Below, in pieces: positions 22,920-33,752 of a DNA stretch of 64,000 nt. A model generated the notes under the pieces. It was not told the origin of the DNA, did not search any database, and saw only the letters and a program-made list of their open reading frames with translations. This DNA comes from Hermatobates lingyangjiaoensis (lineage: Eukaryota; Arthropoda; Insecta; Hemiptera; Hermatobatidae), in the NCBI GenBank assembly GCA_026182355.1, contig JAPFBL010000069.1, forward strand, positions 124,001-188,000, given 5' to 3'. Numbering within the stretch: the first letter of the stretch is position 1; each line of letters opens with the position of its first letter. The translations under genes and the position numbers were made by a program.

Positions 22920-23460
22920 CACCTTCGTATATAGACTGTTTTTGGTTATGGGGTTCTGCTCACCCTCGCTAGCCTAACGAATTTTATTATATCCTCTACA
23001 GGAGGGGGGTAAGTTCCGCTCCCGAGGGTAACATCTCTACCCTACCAAAACGGCCACTTTATTGAGTTCGTAAACAGTATCAGGTTCTATTCCTTTTCAG
23101 TTATTAAAACCCTTTTTTTTTAGCCTGGTATCGACCCTTTTAAATATGCATTACTGTGAAGACTCTACCTAGGTATGAATAAATTTCCATCTAGGCATAG
23201 CCAGTGTGGCCGACTTAATTGAATCTCTCTATAAGGCAGTTTGTCATTGCCACTTTTATATTCAAATATTTGGCCTGCTCCTCGAGCCATCAGTCTGGTG
23301 CTTGATTACATTCCAGCCTCTCCGCCCTGCACAGCCCTCCTGCTGTAATTAAGACACTCCTTCCTAACCTCCAGTCACACTTACCAATCCCCCTTAATGA
23401 GGTAACAATGGAAACTTTCACTGAACCGTCCGTCCGTCCGTCTTTACTCTTAATATTACC
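22920..23460. other. GC-richer block, unidentified
   Basis: This block has clearly higher GC than its flanks, with GGAGGGGGGTAAGTTCCGCT near 23000 and a (CCGT)n run near 23428-23441. No ORF survives in it. It is probably the remnant of a mobile element, and its end leads into the minisatellite region. Confidence 0.35.
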
Positions 23461-24240
23461 TAAAACTCAACTGTCTATAAATATAACAACTAAAACTGAA
23501 ATTTGCATTGTAACGACTACCTGAAATGTGTGTAATAATCAATTAAAATTAAATACCTAGTATATAAAACTAACAACTAAAACTGAACTGTGTATAACAA
23601 CAATTAAAATTGAACTGTGTATAAAAATCAAATAAAACAAAATAGTATATAATACTAATAACTAGAACTTGAATATGTATAAAAACAACAACTAAAACTG
23701 AACTGTGTGTAAAAATAACGACAAACTAAACTGAGTACAAAATAAGTCTAACTGTACATAACGATAATGGTCTAAACTAAACAATCTGTACAAATGACAT
23801 AAAACTGAACTGTGTGTAAAAATAACGACAAACTAAACTGAGTACAAAATAAGTCTAACTGTACATAACGATAATGGTCTAAACTAAACAATCTGTACAA
23901 ATGACATAAAACTGAACTGTGTGTAAAAATAACGACAAACTAAACTGAGTACAAAATAAGTCTAACTGTACATAACGACAATGGTCTAAACTAAACAATC
24001 TGTACAAATGACATAAAACTGAACTATGTGTAAAAATAACGACAAACTAAACTGAGTACAAAATAAGTCTAACTGTACATAACGATAATGGTCTAAACTA
24101 AACAATCTGTACAAATGACATAAAACTGAACTGTGTGTAAAAATAACGACAAACTAAACTGAGTACAAAATAAGTCTAATGGTACATGACGATAACGGCC
24201 AAAACTAAACAATCTGTACAAATAACATAAAACTGGACAG
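23460..24240 (+). repeat. 107-bp satellite array
   Basis: Five full units with CTGAAC-type starts at 23698, 23805, 23912, 24019 and 24126 and a broken sixth at 24233, an exact 107-bp period with very few differences. Upstream, from about 23460, related AACTAAAACTGAA and GTATAAAAA strings recur at shorter spacing, which looks like an older layer of the same repeat. Confidence 0.93.
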
Positions 24241-24787
24241 TATACAACAAATAAAAAATAAACTGAATAAAAATCATATTAAATACTAGAACCTTGAAAT
24301 ATAGGTTTAATGTATAAAAGAAGAATTAATTAGTTTAAACTAAGGAAATATTAATTAATAGAAACTCACACGTTATTATGATATATTTTAGTAATTATTA
24401 ATGAATAATTAACAGTTTTAAAAATAAATAATTAAGTAGTTGGTTAGAATGGTTTTTATTATTAATTATCAGTCTTTTTCTAACATTATTTAGTATGCAC
24501 ATTTTAATCACATAGTCTACTTTGATATTATCGCTGTCATAGATGTTGTTAAATACTATCTAAACGAAGGAAATAAATTATAATAATGGAAACCTTTAAA
24601 ACTGTAAAGCAAGATATTAAATTAGACAGAGAAAGAACTTGTGCAACTCACTTCAATTCTTTGACAAAGCATCGTTCATCGTGATTTGTCAAAATATCGA
24701 AGTATCTTCTGTGTTTTTGTATATTTATTTTTAGAGTTACAATTTATATATAGACTAAAAAATACATATAAATAAATCAGAAAAAAA

Positions 24788-25015
24788 TGTTTCAACCGAA
24801 ACAAGCGCTCTTCGTTAGAGTCAAATTTCAACTGAAACCAAAAATGTAGAGCATATTGAAAGATGTAGAAAGAATTGACATTTGATAACATAATTTAGTT
24901 TATTTTTGATTAGTTTTAGTTGAGCTTTAACTCTTGATGAATATCTCATTTATCATTGAAGTTTAAAAGTTGATTCTTATTTCACGTGTTTATTGTGAAA
25001 TCTTGTTATACGAGA
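24788..25015. mobile_element. Family A-related inverted pair, diverged
   Basis: A minus core at 24788-24838 (TTCAACCGAAACAAGCGCTC and TTCGTTAGAGTCAAA) and a plus tip at 24965-25015 (TTCACGTGTTTATTGTGAAA) have 3' ends outward. The box is CUAACGA. Confidence 0.6.
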
Positions 25016-25194
25016 TGAACTATTGTTCATTAAATTACCATAGTCCGGGACTTTACAAACTAGATGAAATTTAATAAAAGTAATAAGTAAGCAGATCAAG
25101 ACTCCTTCAATTTTATAAACATAAAATTCAGACAGGGATGCCAGCAATCCTGAATACTTCAATCAACCAGGTTAACTTGTTATTATATTTTTAG

Positions 25195-25295
25195 TTTGGT
25201 TCATTTAGCTCTCTAATGATGTTGTAACGAAAGGCCTTAGAGCATTGTAATTAATATATATTTGTTGATTGTAGTGTTTAATTCATATTTTATAT
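25195..25295 (+). mobile_element. Family J element, copy 2
   Basis: Single-orientation copy of the element at 20885-20990, with the same flanks and the same distance to the TATATATTTGTTGATTGT tail. Confidence 0.75.
25208..25243 (+). ncRNA. Hammerhead-like core, family J, well paired
   Basis: Stem I GCUCU/AGAGC (5 bp, perfect), box CUAAUGA (one change from CUGAUGA), extra U, a GUU/AAC stem II with a GU loop, GAA, palindromic AGGCCU, U. Compared with 20941-20972, AGGCCU against AGGCUU keeps the stem closable through a G-U pair. Confidence 0.65.
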
Positions 25296-25318
25296 CAAGA
25301 GTTATTGTTGATTATTAA

Positions 25319-25320
25319 TT

Positions 25321-25351
<31 letters not shown>

Positions 25352-25495
25352 TATATATCAGTTCACAAACGAAGAAAAGCAACACACAGAGAAAGAGACA
25401 CACTTACAAACTCAAATTTTCGGATGATCCGTCTTCAGGAGAAAAGAGAGAAAGGGCGACCAAGCACGCCGGAAACTTAAGTGGATTTTAAGTGG

Positions 25496-25523
<28 letters not shown>
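25319..25523 (-). mobile_element. Family H element between (TA)n tracts
   Basis: (TA)n at 25319-25358 abuts the 3' end of a minus-strand element (25359-25490); another (TA)n runs 25497-25523. The core at 25411-25441 has CUC/GAG stem I, box CUGAAGA, extra C, a GGA/UCC stem II, GAA, palindromic AAUU and U. The plus copy at 56541-56672 has the same layout. Confidence 0.78.
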
Positions 25524-25526
<3 letters not shown>

Positions 25527-25664
25527 ACTTTTAGAGTTGGCTGTCTTCTCCCTACGGCACCTCTTTTTCTCCTGGCGACGGCCATTCATAAAATTGAAAC
25601 ATTGAGATTAAGTCATAGTCTATGTTTTCATTCGTCTTTCTTTGTATTTTTTAAAACTTTAAAT

Positions 25665-25806
25665 TACACAAAGCACGACACAGAAAAAAGAATAAAAAGA
25701 ACACTTACAGATTTCAGTATTTTGAACTGTTGTTCATCATCAGGAGTAGACTAGAAGAGAGGACGAAGTGAGAGAGATGTCCCCACGTCGAAGGACGGAG
25801 CGCGTA
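25665..25806 (-). mobile_element. Family F element, minus strand
   Basis: Reverse-orientation copy of 14008-14162. The core at 25712-25747 has a perfect CUGAUGA box, extra U, a GAAC/GUUC stem, AAA in place of GAA, AUAC and U. The GAAC/GUUU stem in the other copy is GAAC/GUUC here, so pairing is improved. Confidence 0.8.
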
Positions 25807-26789
25807 TTTTTTAATCTATATCTAAAATTGATTGTGAATATAAGTACAACTTGTGTATAACTATTCCAAATTACCATTAAAAGGAGAAAGAATTTAATTG
25901 TTGCAATGTTTCTGAGGCGAAATTCTTTACTTATGATGATTTAATAACAAATAGTCAAATAACTTCAATTGTTGATCCTTTTTTTTTTGTCTTTTTAGTC
26001 ATTATGGTAAATTTATATGCTATCATTCTAGTGAATTATAAAGGTCAAGAAAATGTAACCAAGAAAAGAAGAAGGTGTATTTTTATTCCTTTATAAAACT
26101 GGGATAGAATGAAAAGAAACTTATACCATTATGTAGGAACAGAATTAAACTATGTTAGAGAGGGTACTGTGACAGAGATCAAGTATCAAACTTCTCTGGA
26201 ATCGCTATTTTAAAGCATTCATTTGTAACCAAATCCTCTCTCTGAAGTCCTGAGAAATAAATCTTATTCAGACACAAAGGCAACTTCGCTTTTCTTAATT
26301 GATAATTTCTTTTTCTGTATTTGATTGATCATGTGTATATTAATGTACCAGCTTACGTAAGAGTATTTCCAAGTTAATAAAAACAATGAATTGAAGGATA
26401 AATGATATAAAAGTACTGCATAAATGGATAATTAACCTCTTTTTTTCTATGCAAGAATGATAAATCAGTCAGTAATATTTTTTTGTCAGTTCTACATTAT
26501 TTGAACAGTTGATGCTTTTTTTCTGATAATTTCGCCGTTTTGATCATCTGTCGCCTACAGTGCTAACAATGGGACAATAGTATGTCTCGTTTGTTAAGTT
26601 CGCATCCATTTGACTCCTAGTTGGGCCAAATTATATTCAAAGTTCTAACCTGTCCATTACTGAAGCTAATTGAAAAAGAGATTATTAACAAATATATGGC
26701 ATGGTATAGGTTTGGGACTAACAGTTTTTACTTCCTCTTTGAGAAATGGCAAGTATGAGTTTTTCAACCCCCCCCCCCCCCTCCACACC
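25807..26789. other. No recognisable gene
   Basis: AT-rich DNA ending in a 15-base C run (about 26768-26782). Confidence 0.5.
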
Positions 26790-26880
26790 AACAAAAATCT
26801 AGGCACATAGTCAAAATTGCAACCTGCAACTTTGGTTACATAAAGCAAACACGCTAACCCCTGTCCAGACCTGACCTCTA
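26790..26880 (-). mobile_element. Possible second SINE type (tRNA-like head)
   Basis: On the minus strand, AGGGGTTAGCGTGTTTGCTT resembles an A box and anticodon arm, and GCAGGTTGCAATTTTG a decayed B box. The body does not match the other SINE. This is a weak call based on spacing and box similarity. Confidence 0.35.
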
Positions 26881-28535
26881 TTATCCTATATACATATTAA
26901 TACGTTAGGACCTACGTGTCCCATGTTTTGTCATAATATTGATATCTTATTAAGAGGATATCTAAATAAATATAGCAGAGGATATCTAATTGCTATAATT
27001 AAATTTTAGTTACAAATCAAAGCATCATAATTAGACATCATTATATTCTATAATTATCATTTAATAGATCATAAGTTAAATAGTCTATTTCATGCACATA
27101 TTTTTACTTTTTATACATGAAAATAGCACATTTTCAGTAATTTTTGTTGAAAATTACATTGACATGAAAGGGAGTAGCCTTTGTACGAATTCAAAACATG
27201 TTTATTAATGGAAAACCTGACAACGATGAAATTTTGTTAAAAAATTGAACCTAAGATTAGCAATTCTTACAAAAAAGTCTTAACATTCCGAATTTTACAT
27301 AGAGCAATATGCTATAAAAACTGAAATTTTGTTCATGTTTTCATGAAATTCTGAAATGTTTTGTTTTGTTTCATTTAATTATATTGTTTACATTGACTTA
27401 GAAATAAAATTGTTATTCAAAGGTTTCTTTAAAAAAAATTAAATGTTTTAAAGAGTTAAAAGGATATATTGGAAAAATAAATTGCTAAAGTTACAAAATT
27501 TACCTTAATCAAACATATATTTTGTGATGTATTCCATAGTGCGATAGATAGTTGTCGAAGAGGTGTTTGACTAATAAACAAAAGGTAAGTTGGTTGATAA
27601 CGGGTTTAATATTATCTTTAACTTTAGTAAAGCTGAATTTATGCCAGTTCAGATTTTCTTGACTTAGTTTTTATTCCTGTTCGAATAGAATATTTATAGG
27701 TAAGGCAAAACAGTGTCTGTTGGCATGGCTATTATGTTAATAATGAAATATCAAATTAAGATTAGCTAAAGGTAACACGACATTCACTGACAGTTCGTAA
27801 AGTTCGCCGGGTCAGCTGGTATGAATAGTAATAAATATAATTCTCCATCTTCTTCTTTGGACGACTGGTTTTGAACAAATCTATGTACAAAATCAGTCAA
27901 ATCTATGACTGGATGGATGACTGGCAGTCCAAGGCAGAAGATGAATTTGGAAATGCAGGATCCTCTTGGGTGGCTTGAGTTTCATTTTTTTAATGTATTA
28001 TTAAACATTTTTTGAAAATAAAAAAGAAAAGTGATTCAAAGAACCAAGAGAGACAACGAGTGGGCACTTTTATGTGAACCTGTTTTGAGATCAACCAATA
28101 AGAGGGAAAACAAGTGTACCATAAATTGGTTCACTATTCCAATAACTTTCTCAAAACCTGTATTGCTCTGGCAAGAGTTTATGCTACACTTAAACAGCAA
28201 CATTAAAAAAGATTAAACTTTGTACCAGTTTTCTTATTCTTTTACTTCATTTAGTAGGCAGCATGTTACTCCTAATAGTGCCTTCTAGGAACCTCTGCCC
28301 TGTTTAAATTCTTAGACATGTAGGGGACAAGGACGAAAAATATCTAGAAAGTCCTCTGACAATGTCTTTCACATTGTCAATTGTCTCATTCTCACGTTGT
28401 CTCTAAAATTGTCTTTCATATAGAACAATTTTAACTGTTCCTAGTATTTTTTATGATTACTTTTATCATGGTTATTTTTTATACCTTACTTGTTTGAATA
28501 TATTTGCATTACTTTATTTATGGGACTGCTAGAAA
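26881..28535. other. No recognisable gene
   Basis: Ordinary AT-rich DNA. A dyad near 27850-27940 pairs CCATCTTCTTCTTTGGAC with GTCCAAGGCAGAAGATG across a ~60-bp loop, so it may be a small inverted element. Confidence 0.4.
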
Positions 28536-28724
28536 TCACTTGATCGTGGTGCCCTTTGCGTCATCTAAACAGCCATAATCTATCAAAGTTCGTCCAACAC
28601 TTGAAGGTCTACCCAGTGTTGACCCACTCTCAACAAGACAACCAACTACATGTAGAAAGTCATCACTGGTCAGTTCGTCACCTAAAAGCCTCATGGCCAA
28701 AGATGGGCCTTGGCCAGCAAACAA
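28536..28724 (-). pseudogene. Coding-like fragment, family not recognised
   Basis: The minus-strand frame has a composition unlike the AT-driven frames around it: GQGPSLAMRLLGDELTSDDF, then HVVGCLVESGSTLGRPSS, VGRTLIDYGCLDD and a stop. It looks like the C-terminal piece of a real protein. No convincing splice acceptor lies at its 5' side and no canonical donor at the 3' side, so a retrocopy or element-borne fragment is more likely than a working exon. I cannot assign a function. Confidence 0.4.
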
Positions 28725-28739
28725 CTTTACTTTATTTTT

Positions 28740-29747
28740 TATGTATTTATTTTACTAGTTTTTTTTTATCTATTATTGTACTTAATTTTTTTTTGTTTCT
28801 ATCCTAACGATCAAAAGCGTGTAGCATGTACGTTAATTCGGTTTGAGTTTATACTCCTAACACTGGCTCGGCTCATCCACCTGAAGGATATCACACTTTC
28901 TTTCATTTTTCCTATTTGACTTTATGCAAAAAAGTATGGTACTGCAGCAATGTACTATAATTATACTGTAAATATACAATTCTACCGCATTATGATCCCA
29001 CATTATAATTCTACAATAAACCACTATTCTTGGTTTTTGTCTGTTTAACCAAGCGGGTTAAGAAAATTCATATGGAAATATAAAAATCATTCCATATATA
29101 TATTATTTTTTTATCTAAATTTATCAGAACTATAAATTTAAATGTGATATATATTTATAATCGCTTCCTCAAAAAAAGCTTATAAACTTATATGTCGGAA
29201 AGGTAATCGTGTACTATCTGTTCTAATTTGGTTTTAACATCTACATAGTCAGACCCTGAAAAATATGGATATTTTCCTTCTGATAAATCAAGTTTGGTGA
29301 ATGATACTAAACAGTTAAATATCAATATAAATCGAAAAAAGAGCGTTATATAGTTATTTAAGTCCCTCTTACGTAGTAAAAAATGTCTGTAGTTGTCATA
29401 CCGGTTTGCAAGTATAGTTGCTTATAACCTTTTTATAAGCAACTATATAATGTTTCTTATAAAAAGGTTTTCTCACTTATAAGAAGATTAAGGTTCTGAA
29501 TAAAAAAAATTCGGGAAATAGGAATGTTTCCCAGCAAAATTTTGCTCTGATAAAGATAAATAAAAAACTCAATCTATTTAGGGTAACTTTAATAGAAATA
29601 TACATTCTCTTGTTGAACATTTTAAAATAATGGGAAAATACAAAACTTAAACGAAATAAATAATTGCATCAATCACTATATAGAACTTAGTATACATTAT
29701 AACAAAATAAGTGAAACACGTTATAACTATTTAGCGGTGACATCAGT
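28740..29747. other. No recognisable gene
   Basis: AT-rich DNA. A dyad near 29414-29470 repeats GCAACTATA and CTTATAAAAAGG in inverse orientation. Confidence 0.45.
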
Positions 29748-30024
29748 ATAATCACAAAGTTTCTAAAACATAAAATAGAAATAAAAGGAAAAACATAGCA
29801 ATTAAAGAAATATGAAAAAAAAATTAACTACATAGACAACACTGATTCCACAATGTAGATGATATATATAGGTAGGTTATAGGAAAATAACATTCACAGT
29901 CAGTTAGGTGCTCTTGAAGATGGGATCCAGACGGACCCAAAACCGGTCGAGCTTTTCTGGGACTTTACGAGGTATGACGGATTGTATTATTACTAATTCT
30001 AATAATCACAAAGTTTCTAAAACA
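29748..30024 (+). mobile_element. Family C element with a 23-bp target-site duplication
   Basis: The 231-bp element (29771-30001) is bracketed by identical 23-nt direct repeats, 29748-29770 and 30002-30024 (ATAATCACAAAGTTTCTAA plus AACA). It starts in an A-rich segment containing ACATAGCAATTAAAG and ends ATTACTAATTCT. The core at 29910-29952 has GCUC/GAGC stem I, box UUGAAGA, extra U, a GGG/CCC stem, AAA, palindromic ACCGGU and C. It is a clean single-orientation insertion and fixes the family boundaries. Confidence 0.88.
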
Positions 30025-30182
30025 GTTAAATTAAAAAAAAATGTAAAATCTTTGATTTACTAGATCAATAGAAAATTCCATACCTTGTAAAAAGAACATT
30101 TTTAAAAACTTTGGGCATACCACATGTCTTAGCTGTCACAAATAATAACTCGCAGTGTTGCTGTCTGATTTTAACTCATTAG

Positions 30183-30310
30183 TTGTGCAACCTGTAATTG
30201 TGTGGTATTTACTCATATTGGGGTAAATGGATAAATCTAAGTCTCTACACGTAAAACAAGCTTTTTTTTATTATACGCGTTTCGAACCCTTCATGTTCAT
30301 CATTAGGTAA
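30183..30310 (-). mobile_element. Family D element, single minus copy
   Basis: Core near 30274-30307: box CUAAUGA, extra U, GAAC/GGUUC stem, GAA, palindromic ACGCGU, then A. The tail reads GTGGTATTTACTCATATTGG on the plus strand, shared with 9241-9280 and 32160-32180. Confidence 0.72.
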
Positions 30311-32148
30311 ACTTCCAAAATTTAATAGTAGACGACCGACCAGAGTTTAGTTTTCAACTTATTTCGTCAGCTCTCTAGAACGTTCTAAATAATTTCCATA
30401 CAAGTCCGGCGTGAATGACCTGTCTGAGTTGAACATCGTTCAAGTAACACATGTGCAACTGTGTACATGTCTTTATCTACAGCTTCGTATACTGCGTAGA
30501 ATAACAGGTTTTCTTTGTGACATATAACATTTATAAGAATAAGAAAACTGCTCGATATATTATTTTTATAAAAACAGTAAATCCTTTATACTCTAACATG
30601 GCATTCCCTAAATGACTACAAATGGAAAGGACAAGAGAGCTTCTCTTTATCATATACAAGATAATGCATATTTCTATTACAGTTACTGCTAAATGAGCCG
30701 TTTATTTTGAAAGTGGCCTAATTCCATTTTCCAAAAAAATTTAGCTAGCTATTTAAATAATTACATTTTTACGTTATCTTTACCTTTTGCAGCAAATTGT
30801 ACAAAATTTATTTAAAATTACTAAGAATTTTTATAACAAAAATTAGTTGATAAATAAAATGACAATATTTTTAAATTTTGTAAAACGCAAACCCTTAAAT
30901 ATCTCGATTTTAACATAAGTGGAATTAGGCCACTTTCAAAATAAGCGGCTCAAATAGTTAGAGTTTTTATTTCCTGTATCAAAGAAAACTTTTACTGAGA
31001 AACATTCATATTTCCATATTTTTTTATAGAGAGCTTTACGCTTCTTATAAGAGAGAGAAACTCTTTATAAGAAACATTATAGTTGCTAATAAAAATTTAC
31101 TGTAGCACATCTTCAAGTACTAATATGATCAAAAAACCATATGTTTACCTTTCCAACAAAATGCCTAAATTACCTTATTAATATTAATTTTATTTTACTT
31201 ATTATTTTTTTGGATAATTTCTGTACAACTTCAATCATAATCGTCAGGTTTTAAGCCAAAATACATCAGTCTGGTAATTATTTTTTTCATTTATTAAATT
31301 ATCTGTTTTTATGTTTTCATTTGCCAAATTTTCTTATTGTATTTAATATTTGCGCTTTCCAACCTGTTTTTATTGAATGAATTCAATTTTAGGTACAGTT
31401 TGGTTCATTTCTATGCTTATTGAAATAATTAGAGCATAGCTTGATTTGTTAGAAACATGTAAGTAAACTCTAAAATATTGTTTTAATGTTCTTCAAGTTT
31501 CCTCTGTATATCTATGTTTACTGTCCTTATATTGTAGTAGATATACTCCACTTTTTCATATTTATTTATTTTACCAAACATTGGTTTTAACGATTGTTAA
31601 TTTTGAAGTCTGCTTTTAATTTAGTGATTATTTAGTAACTTAAACATTTTTTGGCTAAATTTTCCTTTGTATGTTCTAAACGCGTATTTATTATTATAAC
31701 TAATGTTTTTGTTATTATTCGCTCTCCATTCAAGTTTTTTTTTGGTATTTTCACAGAATGTGATATGTCGATTTGTTTATTATTATTAGGATTAAGTTTA
31801 ATTTTATTTGTAGGCAGTGGTTATTGCATTGTGGGCAAACATAGGACCTGTTGAAGACATAGAAAAGTAAACAGGGGAACATTGTTTGACCTCTAGATTG
31901 ACTGTTTGCATTGCTATTATGCACTAGTATGTGGGGCATACATTCTGCAAATACCTAGGCGCTTAGCAAACCATCTACATATTTCATTACAATGATAACG
32001 CTCAATATCAATATTCTCTGACTAAAATTCCCCGTCTATATAAGTGTAATGATAAAAGATCTTAAATGCAGATGCTCTTCTGGTATGTTCACTAATATTT
32101 GGTCAACTTTTAACAAATTTTTTAAAGTTTACTAACGTTTGAGTTATG
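30311..32148. other. No recognisable gene
   Basis: Long AT-rich stretch. Small frames near 31651-31939 are unsupported. A segment at 30680-30960 has loosely inverted ends (GCCGTTTATTTTGAAAGTGG and CCACTTTCAAAATAAGCGGC, about 230 bp apart) and could be a small inverted-repeat transposon. Confidence 0.4.
30698..30952. mobile_element. Possible small inverted-repeat transposon (MITE)
   Basis: GAGCCGTTTATTTTGAAAGT then GGCCTAATTCCA at the left end is mirrored by TGGAATTAGGCC then ACTTTCAAAATAAGCGGCTC at the right end. The ~32-bp terminal inverted repeats are almost perfect and enclose about 190 bp of AT-rich non-coding sequence. Compact size and perfect ends fit a MITE; the superfamily is unclear. 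The flanks TGCTAAAT and AAATAGTT share AAAT at most. Confidence 0.7.
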
Positions 32149-32180
32149 CAAGCAGTTATTGGGCGGTATTTATTCATATA
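32149..32180 (-). repeat. Shared 3' tail of families C and D
   Basis: TTATGCAAGCAGTTATTGGG then CGGTATTTATTCATA matches the outer tails at 9241-9280 and 30183-30222. No full element joins it directly; about 35 bp separates it from the family C palindrome. Confidence 0.55.
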
Positions 32181-32215
32181 GTTAACGGGTTAGTTCCACT
32201 GAGGTTAGTAATATT

Positions 32216-32626
32216 AGAATTAGTAATGATACAGTCCGTCATACCTCGTAAAGTCTCTGAAAAGCTCGACCGGTTTCGGGTCCGTCTGGATCCCATCTTC
32301 AAGAGCACCTAACTGACTATGAATTTTATTTTCCTATAACCTACCTATATATATATATCATCTACATTGTGTAATCAGTGTTGTCTGTGTAGTTAATTTT
32401 TTTTCATATTTCTTTAATTGCTATGAAAAAAAAATATGAAAAAAAAAATTTAACTACACAGACAACACTGATTACACAATGTAGATGATATATATAGGTA
32501 GGTTATAGGAAAATAACATTCACGGTCAGTTAGGTGCTCTTGAAGATGGGATCCAGACGAACCCGAAACCGGTCGAGCTTTTCAGAGACTTTACGAGGTA
32601 TGACGGACTGTATTATTACTAATTCT
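32216..32626. mobile_element. Family C inverted pair
   Basis: The left arm (32216-32424, minus) and right arm (32431-32626, plus) are close reverse complements with 3' ends outward and a few bases between them. The left arm reaches about 20 bp further into the 5' segment (CATAGCAATTAAAGAAATAT), which is also present in the single copy at 29771-30001. The two copies were therefore truncated at different points before joining. Small TA runs lie inside each arm. Confidence 0.9.
32535..32578 (+). ncRNA. Hammerhead-like core, family C
   Basis: Stem I GCUC/GAGC, box UUGAAGA (C3 changed to U), extra U, stem II GGG/CCC with a long loop, GAA, palindromic ACCGGU, C. The mirror copy lies at 32264-32306 on the minus strand. 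Confidence 0.65.
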
Positions 32627-32635
32627 AGTATTTAT

Positions 32636-32789
32636 TCATGATTAGAGAGGAAAAGTAACACCCCTTAGCTTATTTACCTTACTGAGGTAGATCTACCCTG
32701 GCGATAGACACTAAGTGTTCAAACGCTTGTGTGATTAAATCCTTTTTGTGTTTGGATACTTGCTGTTTCTTTTCCTCTCTAATCATGAC
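32636..32789. mobile_element. Inverted-repeat element with a degenerate core
   Basis: The 20-bp ends TCATGATTAGAGAGGAAAAG (32636-32655) and its reverse complement (32770-32789) are perfect. Inside, at 32697-32730, CCUGGCGAUA leads to a GACAC/GUGUU stem, CAA and ACGCUU, a decayed family D core. Confidence 0.65.
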
Positions 32790-33607
32790 TTTACTAGCTT
32801 TATTCAATTTATTTTTAATGATATACAGTTATACCTCTTCATGGGAAATGCCTTTCCGGCAGTGGTTTTATAAGATGAATCTCTTATTCATTAATTAATT
32901 AATTCATTAATTAATTAATTAAATTTAAATAGCCTAATGTTCTCTAAGCCCACAATCAATACCCATCCCAAAATACACTTGATTAATTAAAATAACCAAT
33001 TATTTAATAACCAATATAATATTTGTTATACATATTATAATTGTTTAATCAAACAGATAAATTATAAAATTAATTATTTTTTTTTTGTAAGGAGGTGAAA
33101 TGCATTTACGCACATAGTGCTGGGCTCCCAGATAAATCAGACTACCAACTAAAACACCCCCTTTTCTCCTAGGACCTAGCCTGGAACTATAATAACAATA
33201 ATAATAATAATACGTAATAATATGTAAAATCATTTATCTTTGGATTTGATCGGATGGGTGACGGGAGGGTATGGTGGTGGGGGTACAGAGGAGGAGACAA
33301 ACTTTTCCTAACTCCAAAACGAACACCGGCTGTATGAACACACACACACTTGCTTTAAACTTTATTTAAAATTATGAAATAAAAAGGAAATTATTTTTTT
33401 TAAGTTTAAAGAAAATTACTTTTTTACATAATTTGCTTAACTGCAGACATTCTGAAATAGTTCCTTCTTGTAAGGATAACTTCCTTCTTGTTTGAACAAA
33501 TGCCTGAATCATGGTAGGGAGTAGCAGTTAGCAAGTTCGATAACAATTAGAGACATTTAGTGATGTTCAAGGAGTGGAAATTGTGGCTCATTTATTATTT
33601 GGCACTA

Positions 33608-33752
33608 ATTTTGCCCAACTCAAGTGTATTTAGAGTAGGGGACCTTTAACAAGTATCTGTCATCCTAAAGACTCTTGACCGGCTGCTTAACGTCCTCCCC
33701 GATGGACGTGCTGAAATTTATTCACCTCCTGCGTGAATAAATCGAGGGCCAA
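33608..33752 (-). mobile_element. tRNA-derived SINE, fragment 4
   Basis: On the minus strand it carries the middle and 3' part of the SINE body (GATTTATTCACGC, GACGTTAAGCAGCCGGTCA, GTTAAAGGTCC, CTCTAAATACACTTG). The tRNA head is missing. Confidence 0.78.
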
